DNA from: JAVBMC01 sp031552845
GTDB lineage: Bacteria; Verrucomicrobiota; Kiritimatiellia; RFP12; DVOR01
Length of the DNA stretch: 39,680 nt
Assembly (NCBI GenBank): GCA_031552845.1
Contig: JAVBMC010000071.1
Span: 1 to 39,680, forward strand
Direction of reading: 5' to 3'
This document shows, in pieces, positions 1 through 8,159 of this stretch. Position 1 is the first letter of the stretch. Each line of letters opens with the position of its first letter. Made by a program: the position numbers and the translations under genes. The notes beneath the pieces are model-generated. The model saw only the letters and a program-made list of their open reading frames with translations, was not told where the DNA came from and searched no databases.

Positions 1-291
1 CGCACCCTCGCCGACCCCCACTTCCCCCACCTCCTCCAACTCGCCCGCCTCGACATGCTCCACAGCAATGGCGACCTCACCCTCTACCACTACGCCCAAG
101 ACCAACTCGCCGCCTACCAAAACCAACCCATCCTCCCTCCGCCCTACATCACCGGCAAAGACCTCCTCCAAGCCGGCCACACCCCCGGCCCCGCCCTCGG
201 CCAACTCCTCAAACAACTCTACGATGCCCAACTCGAAGGCCACTACCCCACCCGCCAAGACGCCCTCAACGCCATCCCCCCGCCCAACTAA
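1..291 (+). CDS. CCA/poly(A) polymerase-type tRNA nucleotidyltransferase, C-terminal fragment
   Basis: The reading frame is open from the first base, so only the C-terminal ~96 residues are present and the start lies outside the window. The visible part matches the C-terminal RNA-binding region of the bacterial poly(A) polymerase / CCA-adding family: an LARLDMLHSNGDL segment, then ITGKDLLQAGHTPGPALGQ and a final helix ending in TRQDAL. Family members add CCA to tRNA 3' ends or A tails to RNA, but the catalytic head is missing here, so those two activities cannot be told apart. Codons end overwhelmingly in C and the strand is extremely C-rich. The next gene starts 93 bases downstream in the same direction. 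Confidence 0.8.
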   Translation, partial: RTLADPHFPHLLQLARLDMLHSNGDLTLYHYAQDQLAAYQNQPILPPPYITGKDLLQAGHTPGPALGQLLKQLYDAQLEGHYPTRQDALNAIPPPN

Positions 292-384
292 ACACCCCAA
301 AACCAACATGCAAGCTTGCAACCCCGCCCCCAATTTGCTACACTCTGCCCCTATACAAACTGAACCCCGGTAAGGACACATCCA

Positions 385-906
385 ATGCAACTCCAACACG
401 CCATCGCCGCCCGCCGCTCCACCCGCGCCTTCCACCCCCACCAAATCACCGACAAAGACCTCCACACCATCATCACCGCCGCCCAGCACGCCCCCGTCGC
501 CCGCAGCCTCTACCAACACGTACACCTCACCATCATCCAAAACCCCGCCCTCCTCCAACAAATCAACACCCTCGCCCACAGCGCCACCGGCAACCCCGCC
601 GTCACCCCCACCTACGGCGCCCCCACCCTCATCATCGTCTCCGGCCAACAAGCCGACGACGGCATCGAAATCGCCAACACCGGCGTCGTCATCCAAAACA
701 TCATGCTCGCCGCCACCGACCTCGGCCTCGGCAGCGTCTACATCTGGACCGCCATGCAACTCCTCAACGACGATCCCGCCCTCCTCCAAACACTCCAAAT
801 CCCCGACAACTTCCGCCCCATCTCCGCCGTCGCCCTCGGCCACCCCCTCACTCCCGTCAGCGACGCCCAAGCCCCCCACCCCATTCCCGTCACCCACCTC
901 AAATGA
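385..906 (+). CDS. Nitroreductase family FMN-dependent oxidoreductase
   Basis: This 173-residue protein is full length for a compact nitroreductase. The N-terminal AARRSTRAFHPHQIT block (about residues 8-22) carries the Arg-Arg-Ser phosphate contacts typical of FMN binding in this family. A GLGSVYIWTAM segment lies near residues 113-123, where the family has its second flavin-binding region. Members reduce nitro groups, quinones or enones with NAD(P)H in the cytoplasm; the substrate here cannot be read from sequence. The start is supported by an AAGGA sequence 8 bases upstream of the ATG. The stop overlaps the start of the next gene by 4 bases (ATGA), so the two are probably co-translated, although a secreted mannanase is an odd partner. 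Confidence 0.88.
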   Translation: MQLQHAIAARRSTRAFHPHQITDKDLHTIITAAQHAPVARSLYQHVHLTIIQNPALLQQINTLAHSATGNPAVTPTYGAPTLIIVSGQQADDGIEIANTGVVIQNIMLAATDLGLGSVYIWTAMQLLNDDPALLQTLQIPDNFRPISAVALGHPLTPVSDAQAPHPIPVTHLK

Positions 907-1922
907 AACGCCTCGCCCTAACCCTTCTCCTCCTCGGTGCCACCATCGCAGGCGCGCAAACCCTCCTCACCCCCAACGCCTCCGCCCCCGCGCAACGCCT
1001 CTACACCGCCCTCAACGCCCTCAGCGGCAAACACTGCCTCAGCGGCCAATTCATGGGCTGGTACCCCGCCTGCTCCCTCGACGCCGCCAACCAAATCCAC
1101 CAACAAACCAGCAACTGGGTCGCCATCGCCGGCTTCGACTACTACGAAACCTTCCTCAACGTCCCCCCCACCAAGCCCGACACCTTCAAACCACCCCGCT
1201 GGCGCTACATCAACGAACTCATCCGCGCCCACCACCACGTCGGCGGCATCTCCACCCTCTCCCTCCACATGACCAACCCCTGGAACGGCAAACTCGCCTG
1301 GGACAAAACCGGCCGCCTCCAAGACCTCCTCGACCCCACCACCCCCGCCTACGCCAACTACAAACAACAGCTCGACCAAGTCGCTGACGGCCTCGCCGAC
1401 CTCCAGCAAGACAACATCCCCATCCTCTTCCGCCCCCTCCACGAAATGACCAACCCCTTCTGGTGGGGCGGCCAAAACCCCGACACCCTCAAACAACTCT
1501 GGACCAACCTCGTCCACTACTACACCCACGACAAAAAACTCACCAACCTCATCTGGATCTGGTCCCCCGAAGCCCACTACCCCAACCTCCTGCGCTACTA
1601 CCCCGGCGACAACTACGTCGACATCATCGGCCTCGACATCTACCGCAACCACCTCTCCACCGTCAAAGCCGCCTACGACGAAATCACCGCCACCGGCAAA
1701 CCCTTCGCCATAACAGAGTTCGGCCCCGAAGGCGACAGCTTCGCCAGCCAAGGCACCCGCAACTACGACTACGGCGCCCTCCCCGCGCAAATCCAAGCCA
1801 ACATGCCCCGCACAATATTCATCCTCGCGTGGCGCGACGCCTGGTCCATCTACCGCAATAAAAACGCGGCCCAGTTCATGACCCACCCCTACATCCACAA
1901 CCGCGACGACTTCACATATTAA
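903..1922 (+). CDS. Secreted glycoside hydrolase family 26 (beta-mannanase-like)
   Basis: This 339-residue protein begins with a signal peptide (MKRLALTLLLLGATIAGA), so it is exported. The rest is a single GH26 (beta/alpha)8 domain. The acid/base Glu is E181 in the RPLHEMTNPFWWGG block, and the nucleophile is E272 in the AITEFGPEG block. GH26 enzymes mostly cleave beta-1,4-mannan, some beta-1,3-xylan or lichenan. The aromatic WWGG after the acid/base is typical of mannanases, so mannan is the best guess. There is no carbohydrate-binding module or sorting domain. The gene starts inside the stop of the nitroreductase gene (ATGA overlap). A 326-codon open frame on the opposite strand is a by-product of C-ending codons and is not a gene. 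Confidence 0.92.
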   Translation: MKRLALTLLLLGATIAGAQTLLTPNASAPAQRLYTALNALSGKHCLSGQFMGWYPACSLDAANQIHQQTSNWVAIAGFDYYETFLNVPPTKPDTFKPPRWRYINELIRAHHHVGGISTLSLHMTNPWNGKLAWDKTGRLQDLLDPTTPAYANYKQQLDQVADGLADLQQDNIPILFRPLHEMTNPFWWGGQNPDTLKQLWTNLVHYYTHDKKLTNLIWIWSPEAHYPNLLRYYPGDNYVDIIGLDIYRNHLSTVKAAYDEITATGKPFAITEFGPEGDSFASQGTRNYDYGALPAQIQANMPRTIFILAWRDAWSIYRNKNAAQFMTHPYIHNRDDFTY

Positions 1923-2115
1923 CCCGCTGTTGCCCGAGGAGCACTCCGCACCGCGTCAACTCCTGGGAGCGCCGGCGTCCCCGCCGGCATTATGTGTATC
2001 TATCAAGTTCCAACACACTACTTCTCTAAGTGTGCGTCAGCCTCTCTCCGCGCCTCCGCGACTCCGCGTGAGCTTCCCCACCGCGTCAGCCTCTCAACTT
2101 ATTACTTCTTACTTA
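1923..2115. repeat. Intergenic repeat cluster: hairpin repeat plus ACTTATTAC repeat
   Basis: No gene is seen here. A perfect 6-bp stem (GCCGGC, 1971-1976 with 1983-1988) is followed by ATTATGTGT, the same layout as repeats at 24977-25003 and 25149-25175. Farther on, a segment of the form CGCGCCTCCGCGACTCCGCG (2050-2069) and a CACCGCGTCAGC linker lead into CTCTCAACTTATTAC at 2091. This ACTTATTAC tract runs to about 2121 and contains the stop codon of the convergent DJ-1 gene. The same tract flanks the S23-type gene at 15.1-15.5 kb. Confidence 0.65.
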
Positions 2116-2676
2116 TTACTTGTATAAAATGTCCTGCGCCACGCGCGCCGCAACAGCAGATCCAGCCAGCGCCTCAGCCACAGCCAAAGCAAACGGAATA
2201 GTCGTGCCGGGCCCGCGGCTCGTGATAAACGGCAAGTCCGTCACCACAGCCTCCTCCACATACACCGGCAACGCCTTCTCCAATCCCGGATAACACGTTG
2301 CCCGCTTCCCAGCCAAAATACCCAAAGGAGCCAGCACTACAGCTGGCGAAGCGCAAATCGCCGCAATCAACAACCCCGCCTTCGCACGTGTCACTAACAG
2401 CGTCCCCGCCGCCGCCGAAGCCGCCAGTGTCTTCGCCTGCCCCATACCCCCTGGCAGTACTACCGCGCCAAACTCCGATAACGCCTCATCCGCTCCCTGT
2501 ACCAAATCCTGCAACAGCACATCTGCCCGCAGCAAAATCCCATGCGCCGTCCGTACAGTCAAATCCTCCTGTACCGCCGCCAACGTGACCTCAACCCCAG
2601 CCCGACGCAGCACATCAACCGACGCCACCGCCTCAGTCTCCTCAACCCCATCCGCCAACAACACCAATGCTTTCAT
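2116..2676 (-). CDS. DJ-1/PfpI (YajL/ThiJ-like) family protein
   Basis: This 186-residue protein has the complete DJ-1 fold. It starts with KALVLLADGVEETEA, which carries the conserved acidic residues next to the active site (E13/E14). AVVLPGGMGQ lies at about 71-80, and the nucleophile elbow AAICASPAV places the reactive cysteine at C108. Family members act as redox-sensitive chaperones, glyoxalases or deglycases in the cytoplasm; sequence alone cannot choose among these. A strong GAGGAGG ribosome-binding site lies 5 bases before the ATG. It is the last gene of a run of minus-strand genes, and its stop codon falls inside an ACTTATTAC repeat tract, so repeat and gene end abut directly. Confidence 0.9.
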   Translation of the reverse strand: MKALVLLADGVEETEAVASVDVLRRAGVEVTLAAVQEDLTVRTAHGILLRADVLLQDLVQGADEALSEFGAVVLPGGMGQAKTLAASAAAGTLLVTRAKAGLLIAAICASPAVVLAPLGILAGKRATCYPGLEKALPVYVEEAVVTDLPFITSRGPGTTIPFALAVAEALAGSAVAARVAQDILYK

Positions 2677-2687
2677 AACAACCTCCT

Positions 2688-3053
2688 CTATTTACCAACA
2701 GGCCGTTTATCACCCAATGCCGATGTCGCGTGTTTGGGGCGGGTAAAGTAAAACAGGGTCTTGTGATCGGCCTTCATCAGCTGAACAGTGATGGCATCCA
2801 TAAGAGCTTTATCCTGTCCGACGGGTGTATGGAGCATGACCCGCAGAGTGTGTTCATGCGGGACTCCAACACGTTTGACCGTCTGGCCGAGGTCGTTGAT
2901 ATCAACCGGACTGCCAAAGGCCGTGATGCGCCCGTCAGAGGAAACCACAATCTCCGGATTCTCTCCGCCATACTCGTAGCGCTGCGTCACGCACCCTGCC
3001 AGCAACAGCAGACCCACCGCAAAACAACCAACAGACAGTCTGACAAGTTTCAT
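2688..3053 (-). CDS. Small lipoprotein with ExbD/TolR-like periplasmic domain
   Basis: This 121-residue protein starts with a lipoprotein signal. The lipobox LLAGC at residues 17-21 predicts a lipidated Cys21, and the mature protein then sits in the cell envelope. The mature part reads IVVSSDGRITAFGSPVDINDL followed by a helix and LRVMLHTPVG. This resembles the periplasmic domain of ExbD/TolR (strand, Gly turn, small strand, helix, strand), but the ExbD transmembrane Asp helix is replaced by a lipid anchor. That likeness is my inference from pattern only. An AAGGAG site lies 6 bases from the ATG. It lies between another lipoprotein gene and the DJ-1 gene and is probably co-transcribed. Confidence 0.75.
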   Translation of the reverse strand: MKLVRLSVGCFAVGLLLLAGCVTQRYEYGGENPEIVVSSDGRITAFGSPVDINDLGQTVKRVGVPHEHTLRVMLHTPVGQDKALMDAITVQLMKADHKTLFYFTRPKHATSALGDKRPVGK

Positions 3054-3068
3054 ACCGCTCTCCTTGTG

Positions 3069-3599
3069 TTATCTCTTCCCTTTGCTCTGGCGCAGGAACA
3101 CCTTCGTCACATACTCAATATGCCCCAAGAGCAATTCGTCGAACACAACCTCACGCTTGATGATGCGCCCGTTGAAGTTCGCGACCACGCGGGCTTGCCG
3201 CTCGGGTTTGAAGTCGGCCGGCAGGCCTGCCGGCGGCTTCTCCAGCTCCGGCGGCTCCTTGCGGCACAACCCATGATTCACCAGCGCCTGAAAGATCATC
3301 CGCGCATCCTCGCGGCTGATGGTCTGATGACCCCGCTGGATATCGTTCCACTGTACATGGGAAGTGTCAATTGAAAATGAATCCGTCAGCAGCGGACTCG
3401 AACCGGTCTCGACATCGACCACGCCCGCCCCGGTAATCTGTACGCGCACCGGATTGCCCAGCTTCTTATCCACATACACGATATCCGCCCGATTGACGTC
3501 AAACTCATTCACCGTCGGATATTCATTGTCAAATATCGGATGCGTACATCCTGCCAGCAAACAAACCGCGGCAGACACCGCAAGAACCATTCTACGCAT
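3069..3599 (-). CDS. Hypothetical lipoprotein
   Basis: The protein has about 176 residues and a lipoprotein signal (LLAGC near residues 15-19 from the ATG), so it is probably anchored in the envelope. I do not recognise the family. The mature part has a beta-rich first half (DIVYVDKKLGNPVRVQITGA), a helix (SREDARMIFQALVNHGL), a proline-rich linker and a basic C-terminus. An in-frame GTG six bases upstream overlaps the stop of the GtrA gene, but the ATG at 3599 is better placed behind a GAGGTG ribosome-binding site. The neighbours are a GtrA membrane protein upstream and a second lipoprotein downstream, consistent with one envelope-related transcript. Confidence 0.75.
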   Translation of the reverse strand: MRRMVLAVSAAVCLLAGCTHPIFDNEYPTVNEFDVNRADIVYVDKKLGNPVRVQITGAGVVDVETGSSPLLTDSFSIDTSHVQWNDIQRGHQTISREDARMIFQALVNHGLCRKEPPELEKPPAGLPADFKPERQARVVANFNGRIIKREVVFDELLLGHIEYVTKVFLRQSKGKR

Positions 3600-3601
3600 A
3601 C

Positions 3602-4135
3602 TCACCTCTTAAAGATAAAAAACTTCCGCACCACAAAGTTAATCGCCAGCGACACGCAGACGTTCACCACAAACGCAATCGACGTCGCCATGCCAAACGT
3701 CTTAATTAGCACACCAATCAGTACTGTCCCTATTGCAACGCTAAACGACGACACCGCATAAAACATGCCGATCTCCATCAGCCAATGATGCCGCCCGCCC
3801 CGAAATACAAACAGGATATTCAGCACATACGCAAAGGCGTTCGATACCAAGAACGAGATGACATTGCACAACATCGAATACCAAGCTCGCGACGCCTCCG
3901 CCACAACCTGCACATCCAAGTGAAACAGCTTTACCATCGGGTCGGTCGCCTCCAAACACGGCCACACCTTCCAGCCCAACAAAAAGAACAGCGACGCATG
4001 CACGCACGTCGCAATCACGCCCGCGACACCATACTTCACAAACTGCACGAATGGATGCGCATCATGAAACAGCTGCTTCTTCAACGCCTCCCTCGACAAC
4101 TCAATTCCTGCTAATGTCATACTGTCTATCCACAA
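3602..4135 (-). CDS. GtrA-like four-helix membrane protein
   Basis: This 177-residue protein has four hydrophobic segments, as in the GtrA/DPMS1 family. The conserved opening PFVQFVKYGVAGVIATCVH marks helix 1, FLVSNAFAYVLNILFVF marks helix 2, and the end NFVVRKFFIFKR is the family's basic tail after helix 4. GtrA proteins are inner-membrane proteins thought to flip or present lipid-linked sugars. Two starts are possible. TTG at 4135 lies directly on an AAAAGGA sequence, which is too close for normal initiation. ATG at 4120 is 15 bases from it, which is rather far. The true protein may therefore be 172 residues. Confidence 0.85.
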   Translation of the reverse strand: MWIDSMTLAGIELSREALKKQLFHDAHPFVQFVKYGVAGVIATCVHASLFFLLGWKVWPCLEATDPMVKLFHLDVQVVAEASRAWYSMLCNVISFLVSNAFAYVLNILFVFRGGRHHWLMEIGMFYAVSSFSVAIGTVLIGVLIKTFGMATSIAFVVNVCVSLAINFVVRKFFIFKR

Positions 4136-4146
4136 TCCTTTTAGAG

Positions 4147-4920
4147 TTATCCTTCCAAATACTTTTCGATGTAGTTGTTCATTATTTTCCGCTCTTCAAA
4201 ACTTGCATCGTCGTCCATATTACCATGATTTATCGGGACGAATTGAACTGTAATATGATGTGCTTTCTGTTCTTGTACAGTGGGCAGGACTCCAACATCA
4301 GCAGGATAATCGTTGGACCGAAGTGTAAACAGTTTTGGGGTCGACGTTCTTGGCAAGGGCATTCGCCGGTTATCCATCGATATAATTTTATCAACTAGAT
4401 CAGGATATTTATGGGCAAACAAGACAACCATATCACCACCATTGGAATGCCCGATTAACGTCACATGATTGTAGTCTAGTTCCGGCTTCGTTTTTTTGAG
4501 TTCACTCAACACAAAACGAATATTATCAACTCCCCGCTCCCAATTCGGCTTGCGGGCAACTTGCAAGTTGGCTTCCACGGCAAGCAAATCGTCTGTAGGG
4601 AGTTCATGTTGAATACTCACAACAAAGTACCCCTTTGCGGCCAGATTTTCGGTCAAGTACGAGTAAGTTAAATAATCTCCACCTTTGTTTTGCCCATATC
4701 CGTGGTTAAAAATGACCACCTTTTGATGTTGGCTTTGTTTGCCGTCACCTGGCAAATAAAAAGCAACGGGTATTACTCGATCCCGAGAATGATCATAGAA
4801 ACTTATCTTATTAATTATTACTTTATTATTCGAGGTTACAGGATTTCCAACAACAGTCGCTTCTATATTCAAGCAACTCATCAAAGAGGTTAAAACAACG
4901 TATAGATAGATTCTTTTCAC
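4147..4920 (-). CDS. Secreted alpha/beta hydrolase (esterase-like)
   Basis: From the GTG at 4920 the protein has about 257 residues and begins with a signal sequence (KRIYLYVVLTSLMSCLNIEA). LMSC could be a lipobox, so it may be a lipoprotein. The fold is alpha/beta hydrolase: an oxyanion segment (FNHGYGQNKGGDY), the nucleophile elbow GHSNGG with Ser159, and a late His in PINHGNM. The substrate is unknown; dienelactone-hydrolase- or PETase-like carboxylesterases share this layout. The start is uncertain: an in-frame ATG at 4944 lies inside the upstream gene, whereas the GTG is one base past that gene's stop. Base composition differs clearly from the neighbours: AT-rich with many ATT/AAT/TTA codons, suggesting later acquisition. 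Confidence 0.82.
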   Translation of the reverse strand: MKRIYLYVVLTSLMSCLNIEATVVGNPVTSNNKVIINKISFYDHSRDRVIPVAFYLPGDGKQSQHQKVVIFNHGYGQNKGGDYLTYSYLTENLAAKGYFVVSIQHELPTDDLLAVEANLQVARKPNWERGVDNIRFVLSELKKTKPELDYNHVTLIGHSNGGDMVVLFAHKYPDLVDKIISMDNRRMPLPRTSTPKLFTLRSNDYPADVGVLPTVQEQKAHHITVQFVPINHGNMDDDASFEERKIMNNYIEKYLEG

Positions 4921-4921
4921 T

Positions 4922-5596
4922 TTATTTAACCGCCGCAAGCGCATAACTGGTATCAATCCGCTGAAAGATCTCCTTCACCGCAACCGTGCCATCCAAACAA
5001 ATCGTCACCCAATGTTTCTTATTCATATGAAATCCCGGAAAGTAGCGCTTCCCGTCCACCGTTGAAGCCAACTCATCCGGCTGCATCCGCAGATCAACAA
5101 TCTCTATCGTGCCTTCGCCTTGCAGTCCGAGCTTCTGCCGCTTCACCGTCAACAATGCCGCATACCACTTCGCGTTGTCCTTTCGGCGGAAGATAGCATT
5201 ATCCGGAAACTTCTCCCACAGAAACTCAAGCTCGTCCTGATACGTCTCCTGCACATAACGGATCACCTGCCGGGTCATGTCGCCCTTGAACACATCAGCC
5301 TCAAAACAGGCCTCTGCAATAGACGCCAGCACCCTCTTATACTCTGCCCTCACCTGTCCGACAAACGCCCCTACTGCATCCGGCACCTTATGCAGGACAT
5401 AACACTCCTGCGATAGCGCATCCACCACCTCGGCAGCGGGCTGCCCCTCTTTATCAACCGTCACCACCATCTTGAACTGGCCATCCAGCAAGTCGGTGGA
5501 ATACGCATATCCGGCCTTCGTCTTCACAAAGCCAAAAGGCACGAGCCGCTCAAACCTGACCCGCCGCCTTTTGAACAATGTGTCCAGTTCCGGCAT
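4922..5596 (-). CDS. MmcQ/YjbR family protein with N-terminal extension
   Basis: The protein has 224 residues from the ATG at 5596, which has an AAGGG site 9 bases upstream; longer in-frame starts would run into fhs. The C-terminal ~115 residues are a YjbR/MmcQ (DUF419) domain: FRRKDNAKWYAALLTV, IEIVDLR, then PGFHMNKKHWVTICLDG and a final helix ending SYALAA. This fold (double-wing/CyaY-like) is often annotated as DNA-binding, without firm biochemical proof. The N-terminal ~105 residues (VRFERLVPFGFVKTKAGYAY onward) resemble a second domain found fused to YjbR in some anaerobes. The gene follows fhs by 13 bases and is probably co-transcribed with it. Confidence 0.85.
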   Translation of the reverse strand: MPELDTLFKRRRVRFERLVPFGFVKTKAGYAYSTDLLDGQFKMVVTVDKEGQPAAEVVDALSQECYVLHKVPDAVGAFVGQVRAEYKRVLASIAEACFEADVFKGDMTRQVIRYVQETYQDELEFLWEKFPDNAIFRRKDNAKWYAALLTVKRQKLGLQGEGTIEIVDLRMQPDELASTVDGKRYFPGFHMNKKHWVTICLDGTVAVKEIFQRIDTSYALAAVK

Positions 5597-5609
5597 GCGC
5601 TGATACCCT

Positions 5610-7382
5610 TTAGAACAACCCCTTGACCTTGCCGCTGTTTGTATCGATATCAATCCGTCGGAACGCCGGATTCGATCCCGTCCCCGGCAGGAGCTTGATA
5701 TCGCCCGTCACCGGCACAATCAGCCCCGCACCGCGATACAGCAAGAAGTCCCGCACCGGCAAACGCCACCCCTTCGGACGTCCCACCAGCTTCGGATCAT
5801 GCGACAGCGAATACTGCGTCTTCGCCATACAGATCGGCAAGCGCGCCAACTCCGGATCGCTTTGATAACGGATGATCTTCTCCTTGGCAATGTCGGAATA
5901 GTCCACACCGTCACCGCCATAAATCTCGCGCACAATCGTCTCAATACGGTCGGCAATCGGCTCATGCAAGTCCGACAGAAACGCAAACTCACTCGGTTCC
6001 TCGCAAGCGGTCATCACCTGCTCCGCCAGTTCCAACGCACCTTCGCCGCCCATCAGCCAATGCTTCGAGACCGCAAACCGTGCCCCGGCCTCTTCAGCCA
6101 CACGCTTCACCAGCGCATGCTCCGCCGCCGTGTCAGTATAGAACCCATTCAAACACACCACCGGACGGATGCCGCTGCGTTTGATAATATCAATGTGCGC
6201 CAGCAGGTTGTCGCAACCCGCCTCCAGCAGTTCCAAGTTCTCATTCGTGTACGCTGAATCCAGCTTCTGTCCCGGCACCACAGCCGGCCCGCCGCCATGC
6301 AGCTTCAACGCCCGTACAGTCGCTACCAGCACCACTGCGCTTGGCTTCAACCCCGAACAGCGGCACTTGATATTCCAGAATTTCTCAAACCCGATGTCAG
6401 CCGCAAAACCGCTCTCCGTCACCACGTAGTCCGTCAGACGCGCCGCCAGCTTATCGGCAATCACCGAGTTCTGCCCAATGGCGATATTCGCGAAAGGCCC
6501 CGCATGCACAAACACCGGCTGCCCCTCCATCGTCTGCATCAACGTCGGATTCACCGCCCGTGACAGCCATGCCGCCATTGCGCCATCGACTTCCAAATCA
6601 TGTGCAGTCACCGGCTTGCCGTTCTTGCTGTAGGCCACGACGATCTTACCAAGACGCTGACGCAAATCCGCCAAATCCGACGCCATCGCCAGCACCGCCA
6701 TCACCTCGGACGCCACCGTGATATAGAACCCGCTCGACATCTCCAAGCCATCCATCTTGCCGCCTTGGCCGATGGTGATGTTACGCAACGCCTGTGCACA
6801 AAAGTCAATCGCCCAACGCATCTGCACCTGCTCGGGATCAACATCCAAACGCGGAATACCGATCTTCGCCAAACGTTCATCGTCGTAATTCGCCTCGTGC
6901 TGCATACGTGCCGTCAACGCTGTCATCGCCAGATTGTTCGCATTCGTGATGGCATCGATATCGCCCGTCAACCCCAACGAAAAAGGTCCCAACGGCACCA
7001 CCTGCGCCAGCCCACCACCCGCGGCGGATCCCTTGATGTTGAAAGTCGGCCCACCGCTTGGTTGACGGATAGCGCCCGCCACACGCTTCTTGAGCAATCC
7101 TAACCCCTGCACCAAACCGATCGTTGTGGTTGTTTTTCCCTCGCCCAGCGGCGTCGGGGTAATCGCCGTCACATCCACATATTTAGCCCGCGCAGGCGCA
7201 TCGCCCAAGCGTTGCATCACCGCCGCGAAGTCAACCTTGCCGTAATATTTGCCGTAAGGAATGAATTCCTCGCCCTGCAAACCCAAGTCCGCCGCCAGCT
7301 CTGCCGCCGGACGCATGAACGCCTCGGCCTCCTCTGCAATTTGCCAATCAGCCAGTTGAGTCGGGTCAAGCCTATGATGCAT
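5610..7382 (-). CDS. fhs: Formate--tetrahydrofolate ligase
   Basis: This enzyme joins formate to tetrahydrofolate at the cost of ATP, giving 10-formyl-THF for purine and formyl-Met synthesis or for reductive one-carbon metabolism. The ATP-binding loop TPLGEGKTT is at about residues 77-85. Other family landmarks follow: RQPSGGPTFNIKGSAAGGG, GDIDAITNANNL, FVHAGPFANIAIGQNSV and the TEAGFA-like TESGFAADIGFEKF. At 590 residues it is slightly longer than the usual ~555, mainly through an N-terminal extension. ATG at 7382 is chosen because GGAG lies 9 bases upstream; the TTG five codons earlier overlaps that GGAG. A TTGCAA-17-TATACT promoter lies about 30 bases upstream. Confidence 0.96.
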   Translation of the reverse strand: MHHRLDPTQLADWQIAEEAEAFMRPAAELAADLGLQGEEFIPYGKYYGKVDFAAVMQRLGDAPARAKYVDVTAITPTPLGEGKTTTTIGLVQGLGLLKKRVAGAIRQPSGGPTFNIKGSAAGGGLAQVVPLGPFSLGLTGDIDAITNANNLAMTALTARMQHEANYDDERLAKIGIPRLDVDPEQVQMRWAIDFCAQALRNITIGQGGKMDGLEMSSGFYITVASEVMAVLAMASDLADLRQRLGKIVVAYSKNGKPVTAHDLEVDGAMAAWLSRAVNPTLMQTMEGQPVFVHAGPFANIAIGQNSVIADKLAARLTDYVVTESGFAADIGFEKFWNIKCRCSGLKPSAVVLVATVRALKLHGGGPAVVPGQKLDSAYTNENLELLEAGCDNLLAHIDIIKRSGIRPVVCLNGFYTDTAAEHALVKRVAEEAGARFAVSKHWLMGGEGALELAEQVMTACEEPSEFAFLSDLHEPIADRIETIVREIYGGDGVDYSDIAKEKIIRYQSDPELARLPICMAKTQYSLSHDPKLVGRPKGWRLPVRDFLLYRGAGLIVPVTGDIKLLPGTGSNPAFRRIDIDTNSGKVKGLF

Positions 7383-7411
7383 AATAATCAACTCCAATAA
7401 ATGATGCGATT

Positions 7412-7440
7412 AGTATAATACAAACAAACACAGATTGCAA
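7412..7440 (-). promoter_or_regulatory. Predicted sigma70-type promoter for fhs
   Basis: On the minus strand TTGCAA (7435-7440) is separated by exactly 17 bases from TATACT (7412-7417). It lies about 30 bases upstream of the fhs start codon and ahead of the GGAG ribosome-binding site. Confidence 0.6.
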
Positions 7441-7506
7441 CGGCAAAGCACGCACGAACAGTTCCTGATCATCAACGTCGACTCCAATGCGTCAAAGGAT
7501 TACGGC

Positions 7507-8154
7507 TCACTTCTGCGGGGCGGAAATGTCGTACACTTCTTTAAAGTCAATAGTCGACTTTGACTCGCTGTTAAGGCCGAAAGAAATCAATTTGTCAACT
7601 CCGGGGCACGGAAGTACAAACCACTTGCCTTTGGCAGATTTGACAACAAGCGTACGGTTGAGAAACATCTTGCCATTATTTAACTCAACCTCAACATCGA
7701 CAAACATCACCTCATGGTAATTGTACGTAGCATAACCCCATGATGCGGGCCCATTGGCCGACAGCTGCCGTGCGGCATACAGCTTATGAATTCTCTTCAT
7801 ATCATCGGGCTCCGGCGTGTTTTTCTTTGCGCAGAGATCAAGGTCATCGGCGACCATTTTAATAAAGCCATCATACTGCTTCTTCGTCTCTCCAGAGGCA
7901 TAAGAAGGCAAGCATGCGGCTTTGAATAAGGCAGAGTCATTTTTGATAAAAGCGCGCATCAGATCCGCGGCAACGCCTTCAGCGGAATCCTGCCCGGACG
8001 GAAAACCATCCACCGCAACCTTTAGTTTTGACTTTGCAACGGAGGTTGGCAAAGAGTTTGTTTTAGCCGACCCCGACACACCCTCTGCCCCGAAAAGAGG
8101 TGGTAAAACCATGCCGGAAATAATGCAAAGCGCCAATAGCGAGTATCTATTCAT
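7507..8154 (-). CDS. Hypothetical secreted protein
   Basis: The protein has about 215 residues with a signal peptide (NRYSLLALCIISGMVLPPLFGAEG), so it is exported. I do not recognise a family. The mature part has a helical region (DLMRAFIKNDSALFKAACLP) and later a mixed alpha/beta stretch (VMFVDVEVELNNGKMFLNRTLVVKSAKGKWFVLPCP) reminiscent of NTF2-like or DUF4878-type domains; that is a guess. A TTG start at 8163 would overlap the tex stop (TTGA), but ATG at 8154 gives a normal signal-peptide N-terminus. The gene directly follows tex and is probably read from the same message. Confidence 0.72.
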   Translation of the reverse strand: MNRYSLLALCIISGMVLPPLFGAEGVSGSAKTNSLPTSVAKSKLKVAVDGFPSGQDSAEGVAADLMRAFIKNDSALFKAACLPSYASGETKKQYDGFIKMVADDLDLCAKKNTPEPDDMKRIHKLYAARQLSANGPASWGYATYNYHEVMFVDVEVELNNGKMFLNRTLVVKSAKGKWFVLPCPGVDKLISFGLNSESKSTIDFKEVYDISAPQK

Positions 8155-8159
8155 AATTA

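Noticed and set aside
918..1898. 326-codon open frame antisense to the GH26 gene
   Set aside because: Its Gly/Val/Glu-rich composition is the mirror of C-ending codons on the plus strand, and the GH26 frame has a signal peptide and catalytic residues.
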